DNA of 64,000 nt from Malachius bipustulatus (GCA_910589415.1 OU342637.1:30224162-30288161); one strand, 5' to 3'. Numbered from the stretch's first letter, positions 34,476 through 47,857 are shown. Made by a program: numbers and translations. Notes: generated by a model from the letters alone, not told the origin.

Positions 34476-37013
34476 AGAGAGACAATGGTGGTAATGCGTT
34501 ACTTGCCGCATTACTAACACAGATAGATCTACTGCTTTTCCTGCTCGGTCTGATGAGCTTATTGCGGGTGTATAAGATCGGCTAGCTCCAGCTTCGGTAC
34601 AAAACAATCAAAACTATGACCACGTACAACAGAGAATAAAGGCAGGTCAGTTCTGGATGACCCTTTCTCCATCCAGGAGCTCAGAAACTCTCTGCAAAAT
34701 ACTAAAAGCACTGCACCCGGGAAGGACCAATTTACCTATAGTATAATTAAAAACATGCCTCATAACATTCTTTCTTCTTTGCTAGAAATTCTAAACTGTT
34801 GGTGGATGAAGGGGGAGACGGTTGAGCAGCTCAGGGAGGTTGTAATTTGCCTGATACTAAAACCCAATCGTGATCGAGAGTTAGCCTCATCTTATCGACC
34901 TATTTCGCTGATGTCTTGCTTCCCTAAAACTTTTGAAAAAATGATCAAAACCAGGCTGGAGTGGTACCTGGAGTACAATTCATTGCTCCCTCGAAATAAA
35001 TTTGGCTTCCGCAAAGGAATGGGTACATTGGATGCTTTAACTACTTTAGTTACCAGCGTTAACCCAAAACCAATCTATCGGTCTATTGTTCGCTGATATA
35101 GAGGGCGCATATTATTATGATGCTGTGGATCTGAATATTCTGGCTAATAAGTTATTTGATATACAATGCTCAAAATATGTGGTATATGGCATCTTGCAGT
35201 TATTCTCTAATCGAAAAATATTTCTCAGAGATCATAAAGGCGACCTATATACATGGTCCGAGAATATTGACTCAAGGCTTAATGCAGGGTTCAGTGTTGA
35301 GCCCCATAATGTTTAACATATTATACACAGCCAGTTTACATGAGTTATACGAAACTGCTACTTGCATACAGTTTGCGGAATGTATATTTACTATACAAAA
35401 TACCGCAGAGGAGTGTGTAGCTGAGCTGGAACATATTGTATCTGACCTTGCAGACTGGATGACAAACCATGGTTTGTCGAAACCATGGAGCCGACGAAAC
35501 TATAGTGTTAAATGGAATAACATTCCCAGTAGTAAAAAGCTTTAAGTACCTTGGGTTGATTATAGATAATAAATTAAACTGGTCAGAACATATAAACTAT
35601 GTAAAAAATCGATGTGAGAAGGCCTGCAATGTGCTTAAATGTACCACAAAACATTATTGGGGAGCAGATGTACATACCTCTTTAATTTTCTATAAAGCGT
35701 ATGTCAGATCCATAGTTGATTATGGATCGTTCCTCTATGGAACATCAGCTAAAAAACTTACTTAAATTAGATCGTATACAATATAAATGTCTAAGAATAA
35801 TCTTGGAAGCGATGAAGAGTACCCCATGTCCGACTACTTAGCAAGTAATTTTGTTGCAAGATTATTAATTTTCAACACTAGTGGTATCATAGAAATTCTT
35901 TCAAAGTTAACCATACTCACTATAACTCATAAATACTGGCAAAAAAAAGAGAACCCTTAAATATGCCAAGCCTACTTAAAAATTGGTGATTTTGAGGGCG
36001 ATCTCCCTTCCTTTTCAAAATTTTCTGTTTTTCAGAAACCTTGTGAGCTTCTCAATTTTAGCCCTCGAATCATTTACCCTCAGTACACTCTATATAATGG
36101 AGCCAATAATTTAATTCTAGGAAATGTTCTGGAAAAATTCCCCGATGCAGTTCCAATTTACACAGACGGCTCAAAATCGGACCTTGGTGTTGGTTGCGCA
36201 ACCTACTGCCCTACCTATGACTTGGTTATGAAATTCAAACTTAAAAACGTGTGCTCTATTTTCACAGCAGAGGCCATTGCTATTCTCAAAGCTTTACGCT
36301 GGGCTTACTGCAACTCAGTAGGTAGCGTGGCTATAGTAACCGATTCAAGGTCAGTCCTTCAAGCAATAGAAAGACCTATAATTAAAAATTTGAAAAATTT
36401 CTTGATTGTAGAAATTTTGGAAGTTTGCCTTTTGCAGAGAGTTTCTGGAAATCATGTTTACTTTGTATGGGCTAAGGGTCATTCTGGCATTGTCGGCAAT
36501 TGCGTAGTAGATCTGCATGCAAAAGAGGCAGTAAATATTGGCGGCGAGGAAGTGAATACTGTTACGATTTCAGATGTTTCCTTGTCTCTTTTGAAAACAG
36601 AATCCAGCAAAAGGAAAAGTGAGTGGGCTCAATTCGTAAGTAATTCTAATAATCAGTATGCGTTGTTACACAATGATTTGCCCACCAGCATACCATATCG
36701 ATACTGCAGTTGATTTTTCACTTCCACGGTCTTCAGACTAAAGGTTCAGCATGGTAAGTTTCCGGCACACTTAAATAGGATTGGCATTTCTGATGACCCA
36801 ATCTGTCCGGGCTGTGTCTCAGACATTGGCTCACTGAGCCACAAAGTGTTGGAGTGTAGGAAAAACATACAAGCCACTCGCAAGCGACTCCAGGCGATAC
36901 ACTCAAAAGTTGATATCATGCCTAAGTCCCTCACTGATATTTTTGCCGTAGCAGATCTCGATATTTATAAAGCCTTGGTTGACTTTTTTATTTCAATTCA
37001 AGTAACCCTTTAA
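34476..37013 (+). pseudogene. Decayed LINE ORF2, Jockey/I type
   Basis: From about 34645 the plus strand reads as a LINE ORF2 in pieces: DDPFSIQELRNSL and STAPGKDQ, then RT (SYRPISLMSCFPKTFEKMI, NKFGFRKGMGTLDALT, FADIEGAY), GSVLSPIMFNIL, a ruined active site (FAEC where FADD is expected, near 35376), FKYLGLIID, then RNase H (TAEAIAILKAL, VTDSRSVLQAIE, AKGHSGIVGN) and a closing CPGCVSDIGSLSHKVLEC word. Many frameshifts and stops. Opposite in strand to the gypsy remnant beside it. Confidence 0.8.
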
Positions 37014-38389
37014 TTTTCTATTAATACACTCAAAACTTCCTTTTCCATGAATTAGCCTCTGTAACCGGCGGGGAGTAAAAAGGGGAGAGTTTTTCGCGCG
37101 CGGGCGGGCGAGATTTCCGTCGAAAATCGCCGCTCACTCACGTGCGTACGTACGTAAACGAATAAACAAATTTCTTTATTTATTTATCTACCCACTACTC
37201 TCTCCATTCTTCCCTGTGTCACAATAGTCCTTTGGCTGGCCGAGCGGTTTGTCAGTTAAAGGCTTCGAAAGAAATGAATAGGTAGGGGCCACACTGTACA
37301 ATTTAATGCACAGCGGCTCTTGCTAGAACGATCCAAGAAAAACTCAAAAATCTGCACTTACCTTTTGTTTTGTGAAATTTCAGAAAATCTGCCACCTTTT
37401 GGTTATTCCAAATTCTTTTCGTCTGGTTAGATACTTACTTATATTATACTATTAGTCAAATTGATTCTCATTCTGTATAGGGCATTGCCAGTTCAGTAAT
37501 TTTAATACTTATTTTTCCTTTTCTGAACTCACTTTATTTTACTTATTTTAATTCATTGATTGACTATTGACAATTTCACTGACTCTCTTTTAAAATTTTC
37601 AACTTCTATTTTCTCGAAAATCTTGAGTCTCACAAAACTAATTTATTTTTAACACTGCTGGGGTTCTAGTGTGATTTTTCTTGAATGAAAGAGGAGAAGA
37701 TAAATTTAACAAATTTATTATTGATAAAATAAATCATTTTGATACATGAATTACAAAAAAGTTGATTTTTCCTTACTACTATCTTGATTTTTAGGCACTT
37801 GCAAAATACAACTCTGCATTATTAAATTATTAATTTTAAATTTTCGAAAAGGAGGATAGACGGATGATCCAGATAGTTAATCGCTAGTCATCACTCTCTC
37901 TCCTCTCTTTTCTACTTCAAATGGTTACATAATTTGACTGTTACCAAACCAGGAAAATTAATTCAAATAAAAATAATGCTACATTCTGTAACTAAATTAT
38001 CATCTTAAGCAGCACTCAAGTTTGGGACTTATATTTATTATTTCCATCTTTTTACTCAAATTAAAATTTAGTTTATGATTTTTACATTCTGACACTCTCA
38101 ATAACCATTACTTCTTAAATTCCCAAATTTGAGGGCTTCCAGTGGCCAAAACACTACATCTGTGACAATTAGTACTCTACCATTCTACTCTTACATTTTA
38201 ACACTTACATTAGAAAGTTGGAGGGGTGATTTATTCAAGTAATCCTTCAAATGACACTCACTACAGTTCAACACATTTTCGCACGCTCACGGTACGACAC
38301 CTAATTCGAGTTCTACTACCCAATTAATTATTTTCTCGGAACCAAGATCCGACTACCTAACTTGACTTAATTTTCAAAATTCAACTATA
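37014..38389. other. Non-coding DNA of unknown origin
   Basis: No gene. A GC-rich patch with GCGCGCGGGCGGGCG near 37098, and a box-A-like word at 37237-37248 shared with the 1-kb repeats. Confidence 0.4.
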
Positions 38390-38690
38390 TCCCCAAGGGA
38401 CTCTAACTCTCCACCAATTATGTACGGGGACTCTAACCCTTCACCAATAATTATTATATCCCGGGGACTCTAACCCTTCATCAATTATTATATCCCGGGG
38501 ACTCTAGCCCTTCATCAATTATTATATCCCGGGGACTCTAACCCTTCATCAATTATTATATCCCGGGGACTCTAACCCTTCATCAATTATTATATCCCGG
38601 GGACTCTAACCCTTCATCAATTATTATATCCCGGGGACTCTAACCCTTCATCAATTATTTCAGGGACTCTAACCCTTTATCACCCGCCCT
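38390..38690. repeat. 34-bp minisatellite
   Basis: Six regular units between about 38463 and 38662 with exact 34-bp spacing, plus diverged units on the left (38395 onward) and right. The unit contains CCCGGGGACTCTAACCC. Confidence 0.9.
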
Positions 38691-39540
38691 CGATACCTAC
38701 ATTTACTCAATACTATAAACTCTAAAACTTGATCCCATCACTTAAACTCAACTAAAACTTGGTAACTCGTGAAATACGAAATGCCGCGGAACTAGCCAGG
38801 AACTACCCCACAAAACTCCTCAACTGAACTAACACTGACACCAAGACTGGCCACCAAACTCCGAAAAACTGACGCCGAGCGAGTAAGTCAGTTAGTGAGT
38901 AACGTAAAAAGTGGCCGACCGACTAAAAAGTAAAAGTCAAAAGTAACTGAGTAACTGAGAACTAAAACTAACTGGAACTTCGCAAGCAACTGACGCTTAC
39001 TCCCTTTTTTCCTCTATTTAATACCTCGCTTCCCTCTCTTAATTTCTTTCCGCGTGCCCTCTGCTTGCACCTCACGTTCATGATTTTTTTTTATATTAAA
39101 CCTCCTGTCCCAGCTATTATTTAATGACTCTCGTTCTATTTTCTCACTCGTGGCGGCGGTGAATAAAGAGCAACACTGTTGTAGTGTTAACCTGATACCA
39201 CGTTTTTGTTCAAATAATGACTACTCGACTTCATATCAACCGTGTGAGCTCGTATTATTAATTATTCCCATATACTTAATGCATATTTTCACGTCTGACT
39301 GCCGCCTTTATTTCAGCCAGACGCTCGCTTTGACTCAAATTACTATATCCTTCAATTTATCCATTCTTTTCATTTCAATATTATCAAGAAAATGAAAGAA
39401 ATTATTTTCAACTGATGATCGATATTTTTCGATCTATCACACCTCCTATTCCGTCTGATGAGCGTTCTGGAAATGTTCTGTGGCAAATGAACAATGTTCG
39501 AGGCCAACCCAACCTTTCACACCACACACACATTTCCATG
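38691..39540. other. Non-coding DNA after the minisatellite
   Basis: No gene. Degenerate AGTAACTGA-type repetition near 38880-38960. Confidence 0.4.
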
Positions 39541-39541
39541 G

Positions 39542-41049
39542 TTAAACCAAATACGCTAAAATAATAATACCGGACACTCCTATACCTATAGCATTGCAAC
39601 AGGTTGCGTCCATTTTAGCAGCGCCGCCAAGCATGAACTGGGGACACTAAAAATTAAATTTGGTGAAACATAGCGGGAGTTTTAAATATCAACGCTGAAT
39701 AGAAAAGCTCCTAAAATTAATTAGACGGAATAGACGGAGGAAATTGGGACGAAGAATTATAATACAACAATAAACAACAAAGTTTTCAATATGTTTATTA
39801 TATTAACAATAATCACTACTATTACACACAATATTATTAATATCTTTAGGTAGGTAGGTATATTTCAAAAAGATTGAATCGCTATAAATATACCTAAGTG
39901 TGAGTCTTTTATTTGCCGCAATTCCAATAATGTGCTTCCTTGCAGTTTTAAAGGTCTATTATTTGCTGGATTAACAAAATTTTCCTCTTTGAAATGATCA
40001 GTACAAAATAATATGGTGAGAAATCGGCTTCGACACTCCATACTTTTTCAAAATTTCGTCACTCATCGATGTTATTATAACCTATTGCTTGTTCCTATTT
40101 CCATCAGCATAGTTATAAAATATTAATAAGTTTATTTACGCGTCTTCTAAAGTTAACTTTATACATAATTCTTTATTCCTGCTTGGAACACCGTGGAAAG
40201 ATCTGGACATGCTTAACAATCCATAGTCGGAGCAACCGCACACAGCACACAGCACATATTTTCTAGACATAATACCTATGTTCACTTTAATACAGCGGTA
40301 TATTATAAATGCCTATTTAACTGGTACCCAACAAAATATTATCCGCTGATATAATGCTTTGAGAGTAACTTTAAATTGAAATTATACTTGAAACTAAAAC
40401 GTTCAATTACTAATGACAAATTATTAATAATAATTATGATTGACTGCAGCTGTCAAAAACCGTGAAAAGTTACCTAACTTTGAATTTAAAAACAGCTTTA
40501 GTGTCCCCAGTTCCTGCATGAGGGCGCTGTAAAAATGGACGGAGTAGGGAACCTGCATTACCGTTTTACTAGGGTAGCGTTTTCACTTTTTGACGTTTAC
40601 TAAACACGGTTATGTTTGAACAGCTGGATGTCATATTTTTGGCACATTTGGTCACAGGCGTAGGTATCATGTGGAAAAAAGCGAAGTTTGAAAAATGAAA
40701 CAAAATAATAACACGAATAGAAATCGATAATCCTCTTTCAGTGGGTATTAAAAACAAAATTATGGGTTTATAGGATCTACGAAGCTGTAGTCTTTAGTAT
40801 CTAACACATAGTTACTGAGAAAAATACGTTTTAATACGCGGACTTAATAACAAATTATGTGAATTTTTAGACAGTTGTACGTTCATGGAAAATCTGACGT
40901 TTATGAAGTCAAATTTGACATTCCCAACTTTTTTCCCAACTTTTTGTGAGAATGAGAATGCGCTACCCTAGTAAAGCGGTAATACAGGTTCCCTAGGACG
41001 GAGGTTTTGAGAGGAAGTGTCCGGTATTAATATTTTAAGGTATTTGGTT
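39542..41049. mobile_element. TTAA-flanked inverted-repeat element with another MITE inside
   Basis: Inverted ends share CCAAATAC, TAATACCGGACACT and, further in, GTCCATTTT...CAGCGC (39609-39650 against 40500-40540). TTAA lies at both ends, offset by one base. Suits a piggyBac-type non-autonomous element. No gene seen. Confidence 0.5.
40547..40993. mobile_element. MITE family 2, copy 2 (nested)
   Basis: Inverted ends GGGAACCTG(C/T)ATTACCG with CTA(G)GGTAGCG behind, flanked by TA. Related to 20892-21397. Confidence 0.7.
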
Positions 41050-41360
41050 AAACTCTCGACTTGACGACAACAAAGCGTAACTATGGTAACGAATAATAAC
41101 AATGCCCGAGTCGACATGCCACGTTTCCGGTTGAAAAGAACAGTCGCGGTATAATTTGACGTGTAGTTTGTCAAAATTAATCCAACTTAGTGCTTAGAAT
41201 GCCCAAATTAAAAAAAAAACCCTGACGAGCAAAAAAAAATTAGGGGTGTAATTTAAAAAAAAAAAACAAGTAGGGGATGATTACTGGGAGGTTAAAAGGC
41301 GTAAATGTGTATTGAGGATGCTACCGCCTTTGGGGTATTTTTGTCATTACCAAAGTATAG

Positions 41361-41766
41361 TATGGTATGATTAACTTTAAAAAGTCAGATGTGACGTCAT
41401 ACTAATCGTCCGAATTAAGATTTTTCATTTCACCAGAAAATGTCAAACAGTTAAATTTCAAGGTGCGAACGAGCGTAAATTATTAAAGGATCCTTCGAAC
41501 AATGTATTGAACCGTTTAAGTCAGTTTGACAGCCACTGACAACTACATAAAATTTATTTACGTAATGACATTCTATCCTCTGTGTTGTGCATTGAATTCT
41601 CATTCAAAACCAATGTTGACGTTTATTTATTTATGTGGGATGGAGTGTTTAGACAAACTTGACGGTTTCTACGAGAACCAGTAAATGAAACAAAATAAAT
41701 CGAACTATCAGAAGGATGTGTATTCTTAATCGATACGTATGACTTTTTAAACTTTATCCTACTATA
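41361..41766 (+). mobile_element. MITE family 1, copy 3
   Basis: Matches 17496-17884 closely with one extra TTTATTTATTTATG-like segment near 41620. Inverted ends with TTTAAAAAGTCA. Confidence 0.75.
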
Positions 41767-41824
41767 TTATTATAATTTAAAGCAGACAAAACGAAGTTAA
41801 ACTTGTGGAGAAAAAAATTATCAG

Positions 41825-42308
41825 TGGCGTAGATATTGGTAATGACCCCTTTTTTCCTCTCAACATTTTCTACGCCCATGGACTTACTAAGTACATAGGA
41901 CTTTCAATTTCAGCATTGGATTCCTTGGAGATTTCTTATAGAAAAAGGTATAGGTACCTATAAATATTCAAAATTCCCAATAGTTTTCAAATAGTAAATT
42001 GACGCTAAACTACCTCAAACCGCTTACTTTGCTATACATATAAAATCATGGATTTTTAAATTATTATTTTATATCCAAAAATAACAATTAAAATCGAAAA
42101 AATGAGATTATTTTAACGGCATGATGAAGTTTAGAATCAATTTACGTAAAAACTATGGGGATTTTTGAATATCTATAGGTATACCTTTTTCTATAAGAAA
42201 TCTCCAGGGAATCCAATGCTGAAATTGAAAGTCCTGTGTGTGTACTTAGTAAGTCCATGGGCGTAGAAAATGTTGAGCGAAAAGAGGTCATATATGTATA
42301 CGCCATTA
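41825..42308. mobile_element. Foldback element with about 150-bp arms
   Basis: The arms (41825-41975 and 42160-42308) share AACATTTTCTACGCCCATGG and ATTGGATTCC in inverted order. No gene. Confidence 0.7.
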
Positions 42309-43620
42309 ATGAATTTTTTCGGCCGTGTTTTTCTTCGTCTTGTGGACTCGTCTGCTTTTCTGGTTTTACACCTGTGTTAAATTTTTAATGCAAATTGTTT
42401 AATAAATTTTTTTTATTGATATTTACCTACATATAAAACTAATTAAAGCACTCCAATTAACTTGGCAATAATTGAATTACCGTCAGGAATTCGATACATA
42501 CATTTCATATGAATTTTTTTACTTGTAATGAGCCCCTTTAAATATTTCCCTTTCCCCCTGAAACACTCTAATATACTAATACTGCAATAATAAATGAAAA
42601 TAAAGAATTAAATATAGAAAATCGTGTTCAAATTTCGCGCTGTGAACGTTTCCTAAATTAGATAACATAAAAAAGATTAACAAATAAAAAAAAATAATAA
42701 CAAAAACTCACCTCTTTCTCTTACTGTATGAGGATACCGAGCAAATAATAATAATAATTATAATAGTTATATTTGGTTACTATATTTGATAAATGAATTA
42801 TATACGCAATAGATAATCGGGGAATCCCAAGCTTAACCAAGGCACACGCACACAAGCTACTTGTTGCTTCGCGAGTTCACGGTCGAGCTCGCTCTGCCAG
42901 CCCAGCAGTGCCAAAAACTTCCGCACTTCCGCTTTTTTATTGCTTGAGACTCGAAAAAATGCTCTCGATGAAATGGAAAAAGCAGAGTTTCAAAATTGCA
43001 GGCAGGCAGGCTTAATGAAGCTCCCAACAGAAAGAATTAACGACTTTATTGAAAAATATAGAAACGAGTGTTGAGGATGCTGAACGATCTCGGTCACTCG
43101 GTCGAATGACTAATAACATTACGACATTTCGTATCGTTCCAGGATGAAATATAATCTTCAGAATTACTAAATTATAATAACAATAGCTTATTATAATACG
43201 TTGATTCAATGTGCAAATTCCTGACTGTTATTAATAATTTACGCAAATGTTATTTTAGCAAAAGGAAATGAGACCATTAAGGGATCACGTTCACTTACGA
43301 TAAAGTAACCTATAATATTATACAGCGTGGACTTGATTATTCCAGATTCGTGCTGGTAACTAGTATAAGTATTACATCGGAATTAATTCAACAAATTTCG
43401 GAAAAAATATAGAGGGTGAGGCAATAAAACAACAAAATGAAATAACACAATAATTAATATCTGAATTGACTGCTGAATCGGTGAAGTCCTGCCGTAAGCA
43501 GTTCGAGTGGAATGACGAACGACGTCCTAGGCAAGGAGGAGGGGGAAAACCTAGTGCCTAAATGTGCCAGAGCAGCTTCCTGCTGGAGCCTTTACTATCA
43601 CTCTTCAGTCTAATCTCTAC
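42309..43620. repeat. Segment duplicated at 53.9-54.6 kb
   Basis: No gene. 42985-43210 resembles 54160-54345 (AATTGCAGGCAGGCAG, CGTTCCAGGATGAAATAT), and 43321-43350 resembles 54520-54545. Confidence 0.55.
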
Positions 43621-44762
43621 CTTTGGGGGACTTAAAAATTATTTTTCTAAATATTTTTTCTATAAAAATATACCTTATAATAAGTAAGTTTTTTTTTTAT
43701 TTTTGTAAAGCCATTGGCATACTTACGTGTTTTGAAAGTTTTTCCAAAATAATATTCGTTGAGGTGCTTACCGGCACGCCACTGGACTTAATAATTTTAT
43801 TCTATTTTGGACTAAATTTGGACCTCGAGTTAGTAAATACAGAAGTTGTCATAATTTTTCGAACAGATTTTCATTTCCAAGTCTCAGGATTCCCATTTAT
43901 GTGTTCAGTACCGGCCATTTTGGGGAAAGCCAAAATTCAAAATTTTCCACGCCATCTTGCGAGATACCATTTCTTATAGATTTTGAGTCGCTGATTACGG
44001 TAGTAAAAACTGTAAGTCGATATGATGAAGGGTAAAAAGTTACGAGCATCGACATTGCAAAAATCAAAAAAAAAGATCATTATATTTTATACAATGCATA
44101 AGGGAATATTCAATTTTCCGAGCTACTGGATTTTTTAAAGTATTTTTTTCCTATTTCTCGACCTCGAGTTATATAGTAAATATAGAAATTTTGTTTGTTA
44201 TTGTTAAAGGAAAAAGATCAATAAAATAAAAATAAAATTGATCAATGTTTTCATTTCCAGTTTCTGACAGATCAAGAAAGTTTGCCTTGTTGCCAGATTT
44301 GGCAAAATATGTCGGCCGCTGGGGTGATTTCCAAACTTATTACCGACTCTTTAAGTGGTGGTTCAAAAAAAAGCAATTAGCTGTTAGCCGGTATCTCGAT
44401 AACGGGGAGACTGAGATTAAATTTTGGTTTTGCAGTTTTCTGTTTCTTACTACACGCTCCCTTACCATAAGCCTCGATTGTTTTTGACCGCCATTTTGGG
44501 AAATTAAAATTTCATTTATTTTCAAATTAAATTGAAAATTGAACGATTTGAATAATTACTAATAAAGTCGATGTATCGTACATAAAAAAATAACATGGAA
44601 AATGGTAAAGATTTATTATTATTACTAATGTGATAAAATATAATACATTTTTATAAGAACAATAATTATTATTAATAATTGACTTAAGTGAATTCAGAAC
44701 CCATACTACAGTAAGGGTTCTTTATAATTATTATTATTATTATTATTAAAATATAACCATTT
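43621..44762. other. 3' flank of copy E
   Basis: No supported gene. 44190-44760 matches the flank at 21960-22380. The long frame at 43623-43979 has no support. AATAAA on the minus strand near 44610. Confidence 0.5.
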
Positions 44763-45350
44763 TTACTCATTTTCTTCCCAATAACGCCCACGCAACCACT
44801 CAACTTGAGGATGCCCTTTCTCGTTTTCTTTGTCCCAGAAATAAGCCCTGCCCATTCCTACATACACCGAATAATTCATTTCTTCTATCAATCGAATGGA
44901 AGACGTATCTATATCAAATTTACCAACTGAACCTCTGAACCAGGATGTTCTATCCGGTACAATTCCTCTAATCTTCCAGCATTCAGTCTTGAGATTCGGC
45001 GTTGATCTTTTCATTCTCTTTAATACATTGGCTTGGTCCGAATCATCTGCATAAGGGAGATGAACAAAAAAATGATGCAATGCTGGAACATCTTTTTCTT
45101 CGACAACAAGAAGAGATGTTTCCTCCAAAGGGGACAACTTCTCCACCGTATCAATTAACCACTGTTTCGAAAATTCGTTAACGCAGACTACACTGATGTA
45201 CTTCTGTTCGGTGAGCTTGAATTCATCCAAGAGCGGAATCTGTTCGTCGTCGGTGCCTTCATCCATGGCGGTGGTTAGATATATTCGCAGGTCATCAGCA
45301 AAATCGTTTGAAAACTCTGGGGTAGGATTGCCTGGACCTATGATCGCCAT
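44763..45350 (-). CDS. DUF4780-like protein, copy E
   Basis: Encodes 195 residues with an intact frame. Begins MAIIGPG and has a more acidic N-terminal half than copies A to D. Stations: PLLDEFKL, SVVCVNEFSKQWL, LLVVEEKDVPAL, TECWKIRG (C in place of F before WKI), SSIRLIEEMNYSVYVGMG and AYFWDKENEKGHPQVEWL. The exon starts at 45356 after an AG acceptor, so only two codons precede the ATG; the short leader exon of A to D is not used here. Resembles DUF4780, function unknown. The segment LLVVEEKD is the closest match in the window to the first residues of the tandem units at 56-61 kb. Confidence 0.75.
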   Translation of the reverse strand: MAIIGPGNPTPEFSNDFADDLRIYLTTAMDEGTDDEQIPLLDEFKLTEQKYISVVCVNEFSKQWLIDTVEKLSPLEETSLLVVEEKDVPALHHFFVHLPYADDSDQANVLKRMKRSTPNLKTECWKIRGIVPDRTSWFRGSVGKFDIDTSSIRLIEEMNYSVYVGMGRAYFWDKENEKGHPQVEWLRGRYWEENE

Positions 45351-45655
45351 CTTCCTCTAAAAATTTTAAATGAGAATATTAAGTAAGTTTTGTGCAACTC
45401 AAATCATTGTTGATTAATCTCCGATTAAAGAAAGGCATTGGCAACTTAAAAAAAACTTCTGATTCCTATCTCGATACTTCAACCGCGGTAGTTGTGACGT
45501 CAAAATTCTGACTTCAATAGCCCTTAACTCGCTTCTTTCTCTAAGTTGCCATAAATCTAATTCAAAGGGGAATGCAACAATAAGAAAAATGTCAGGCGTC
45601 CTAGCTTGACACCAATCAGTTATTAATAAGTTAATAAAAATTATTATTTTCTTAC

Positions 45656-45702
45656 ATTTTCACAGCTGGAATGATCTGTGGGCATCAGCACTTTGCAGTT
45701 GC
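45656..45702 (-). other. Upstream exon of copy E
   Basis: Placed like exon 2 of A to D after a TTTTCAG acceptor, but the donor is GTAAG and comes one base earlier, so the ATG is broken by the splice. Probably 5' UTR only. Confidence 0.4.
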
Positions 45703-46652
45703 CTGAAAATAAAACAAAATTCCGGTGAGCGCATTTCTTAAAACCAAAATTAGAGAGTCGCAAATTTTTTGTATATGAGTGAAGACACTGGAGAAACAAA
45801 ACTTTTTCCTGTGAGAAGAATAATAAAAGTGAACTGTTCAATTTATTTCAAAATTCAAGTAGGCATGTAGACACCATTTTGACATAAAGTATCACGTTCA
45901 TAACCCGGACTACTACAATGTATACGTTAAACGTGGGGCCTATTATATTGAGTGTCCAATTAATAAAAATTAACTTTACTCTCTACATACCTTACTATTA
46001 TAGAAAAAGCGATTTAATATTGCATTGTCATCCAGTTCTGAGCTACATTAAATGTTTCAAGTCTCCAGCTCTTCGGGAAGTTTGCTTAAAATTGATTGCA
46101 GAATTGGGACCGCAGACAGTAAAACGATTCGAAAAGCGGGTTGGCATTATAAAACGTAGTAAAATGAAAAAAGGCTTTTGTATGGCGGTCAAAATTTTCT
46201 AAGATTGTGAAGATAAGGAACAGATCGCGATTTTAAAGATAACGATCTGATATCCATTTGAATTTTGAATTAAACCCGGACAATCATATTTTTCTGGAAT
46301 TTTGGTATTTTCCTGGAAGAGACTATGAAATATTCTGTCTGAAAGTGTTACCAATCGGGTTGAAACTTTGCGCGGGGATACCTTGACGCTCCTTTATACG
46401 ACTCATTATTGAAAATGGACCGGATCAAGAAATTTCAAGGCCCCCTTGAGGGATGTATTAAATTTTTTTTAACGGTGTGATCTATTTGGGCTTTTCTTAT
46501 TAACGCGGTACGACATCGCGAGATTCTGTTAACCATTTTGTTTTTTTTTTAGGAGAAATATTATAACTTTCTAGTTCTATAAAACGATTTTTGAAAAATT
46601 AGATGAGCCCAAATTGGATCAAATAAAAAAAATAAAAAATTTTGATTGTGTC
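45703..46652. other. Intergenic DNA upstream of copy E
   Basis: No supported gene. The frame at 45918-46202 does not resemble a known protein. Confidence 0.4.
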
Positions 46653-47857
46653 TATACAGGGTGTTTGGTAACTGGACAGTCAAAAGCGAATGCCATGTAT
46701 AAAATCGTATTTTAAGCATAGAAGAGAAAATAATTTTTTTCAAGATCAGGCCTCTTAACAACATTTTTGGAGATATTTCCTAAACGAGAAAAAATTTATT
46801 CTCTCTTTTATGTCTAAAATACGATTTTATACATGGCGTTCAATTTTGACTGTACAGTGACTAAACAAAAACAATTTTTAACGGCCTGAGTTTTTCATTT
46901 TTGTAAATATTTTCTAAACGGGGCCCGATCTTGAAAAAAGTTATTCTCTCTTTTATGCTTAAAATGCGATTACGTACATGGTGTTCGATTTTAACTGTCC
47001 AGGTACTAAATTTTTTTTTTTAACGGCCTTAGTTTAACATTTTTGAAGATATTTCCTGAAAGAGGCCCGATCTTGAAAAAAGTTATTCTCTCTTTTATGT
47101 TCAAAATACGATTTCATACATGGCGTTTGTTTTAACTGTCCAGTTACTAAAAATAAAAAAAAATTTTAACGGCCTCAGTTTTTCATTTTTGAAGATATTT
47201 CCTAAAAAAGGCCCGATCTTGAAAAAAGGGTATTCTTTCTTTTATGCTTAGAAGATTTTATACACGAGGTTTGATTTTAACTGACCAGTTACAAAAAATA
47301 TTTTTTAGCAGCCTTTGGTTTTACATTTTTGGTAATATTTCCTTAACGAGGCCTGACTTTGAAAAAAGTTATTCTTTCTTTTATGCTTAAAATACGATTT
47401 CATACATGGTCTTCGATTTTAACTGTCCAGTTACTAAAAAAATAAATTTTAACGGCCTTATTAGTTTTAACATTTTTGAAGATATTTCCTGAAAGAGGCC
47501 CGATCTTGAAAAAAGTTATTCTCTCTTTTATGTTCAAAATACGATTTCATACATGGTGTTTGTTTTAACTGTCCACTGTCCAGTTACTAAAAATGAAAAA
47601 AAAATTTAACGGCCTTAGTTTTTCATTTTTGAAGATATTTCCTAAAAGAGGTCCGATCTTGAAAAAAGGGTATTCTTTCTTTTATGCTTAAAATACGATT
47701 TCATACATGGTGTTCGATTTTAACTGTCCAGTTACTAAAAAAATAAATTTTAACGGCCTTATTAGTTTTAACATTTTTGTAAATATTTCCTAAACGGAGG
47801 CCCGATCTTGAAAAAAGTTATTCTTTCTTTTACGCCTAAAATACGATTTTATACATG
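46653..47857. repeat. Tandem repeat of about 140-157 bp with TACAGGGTG end
   Basis: Seven copies of the word AACGGCC or its variant at 46880, 47022, 47168, 47308, 47451, 47608 and 47752, with similar blocks in between (GATCTTGAAAAAAGTTATTC, ACATGGTGTTCGATTTTAAC). The first block at 46653-46760 is in reverse orientation and starts TACAGGGTG, so the array seems to have grown inside a MITE. The LTR element cuts the array at 47857. Confidence 0.85.

Noticed and set aside
43623..43979. 118-residue membrane protein
   Set aside because: Hydrophobic composition follows from T-rich DNA; the region shares repeats with 22.8 kb on the other strand.
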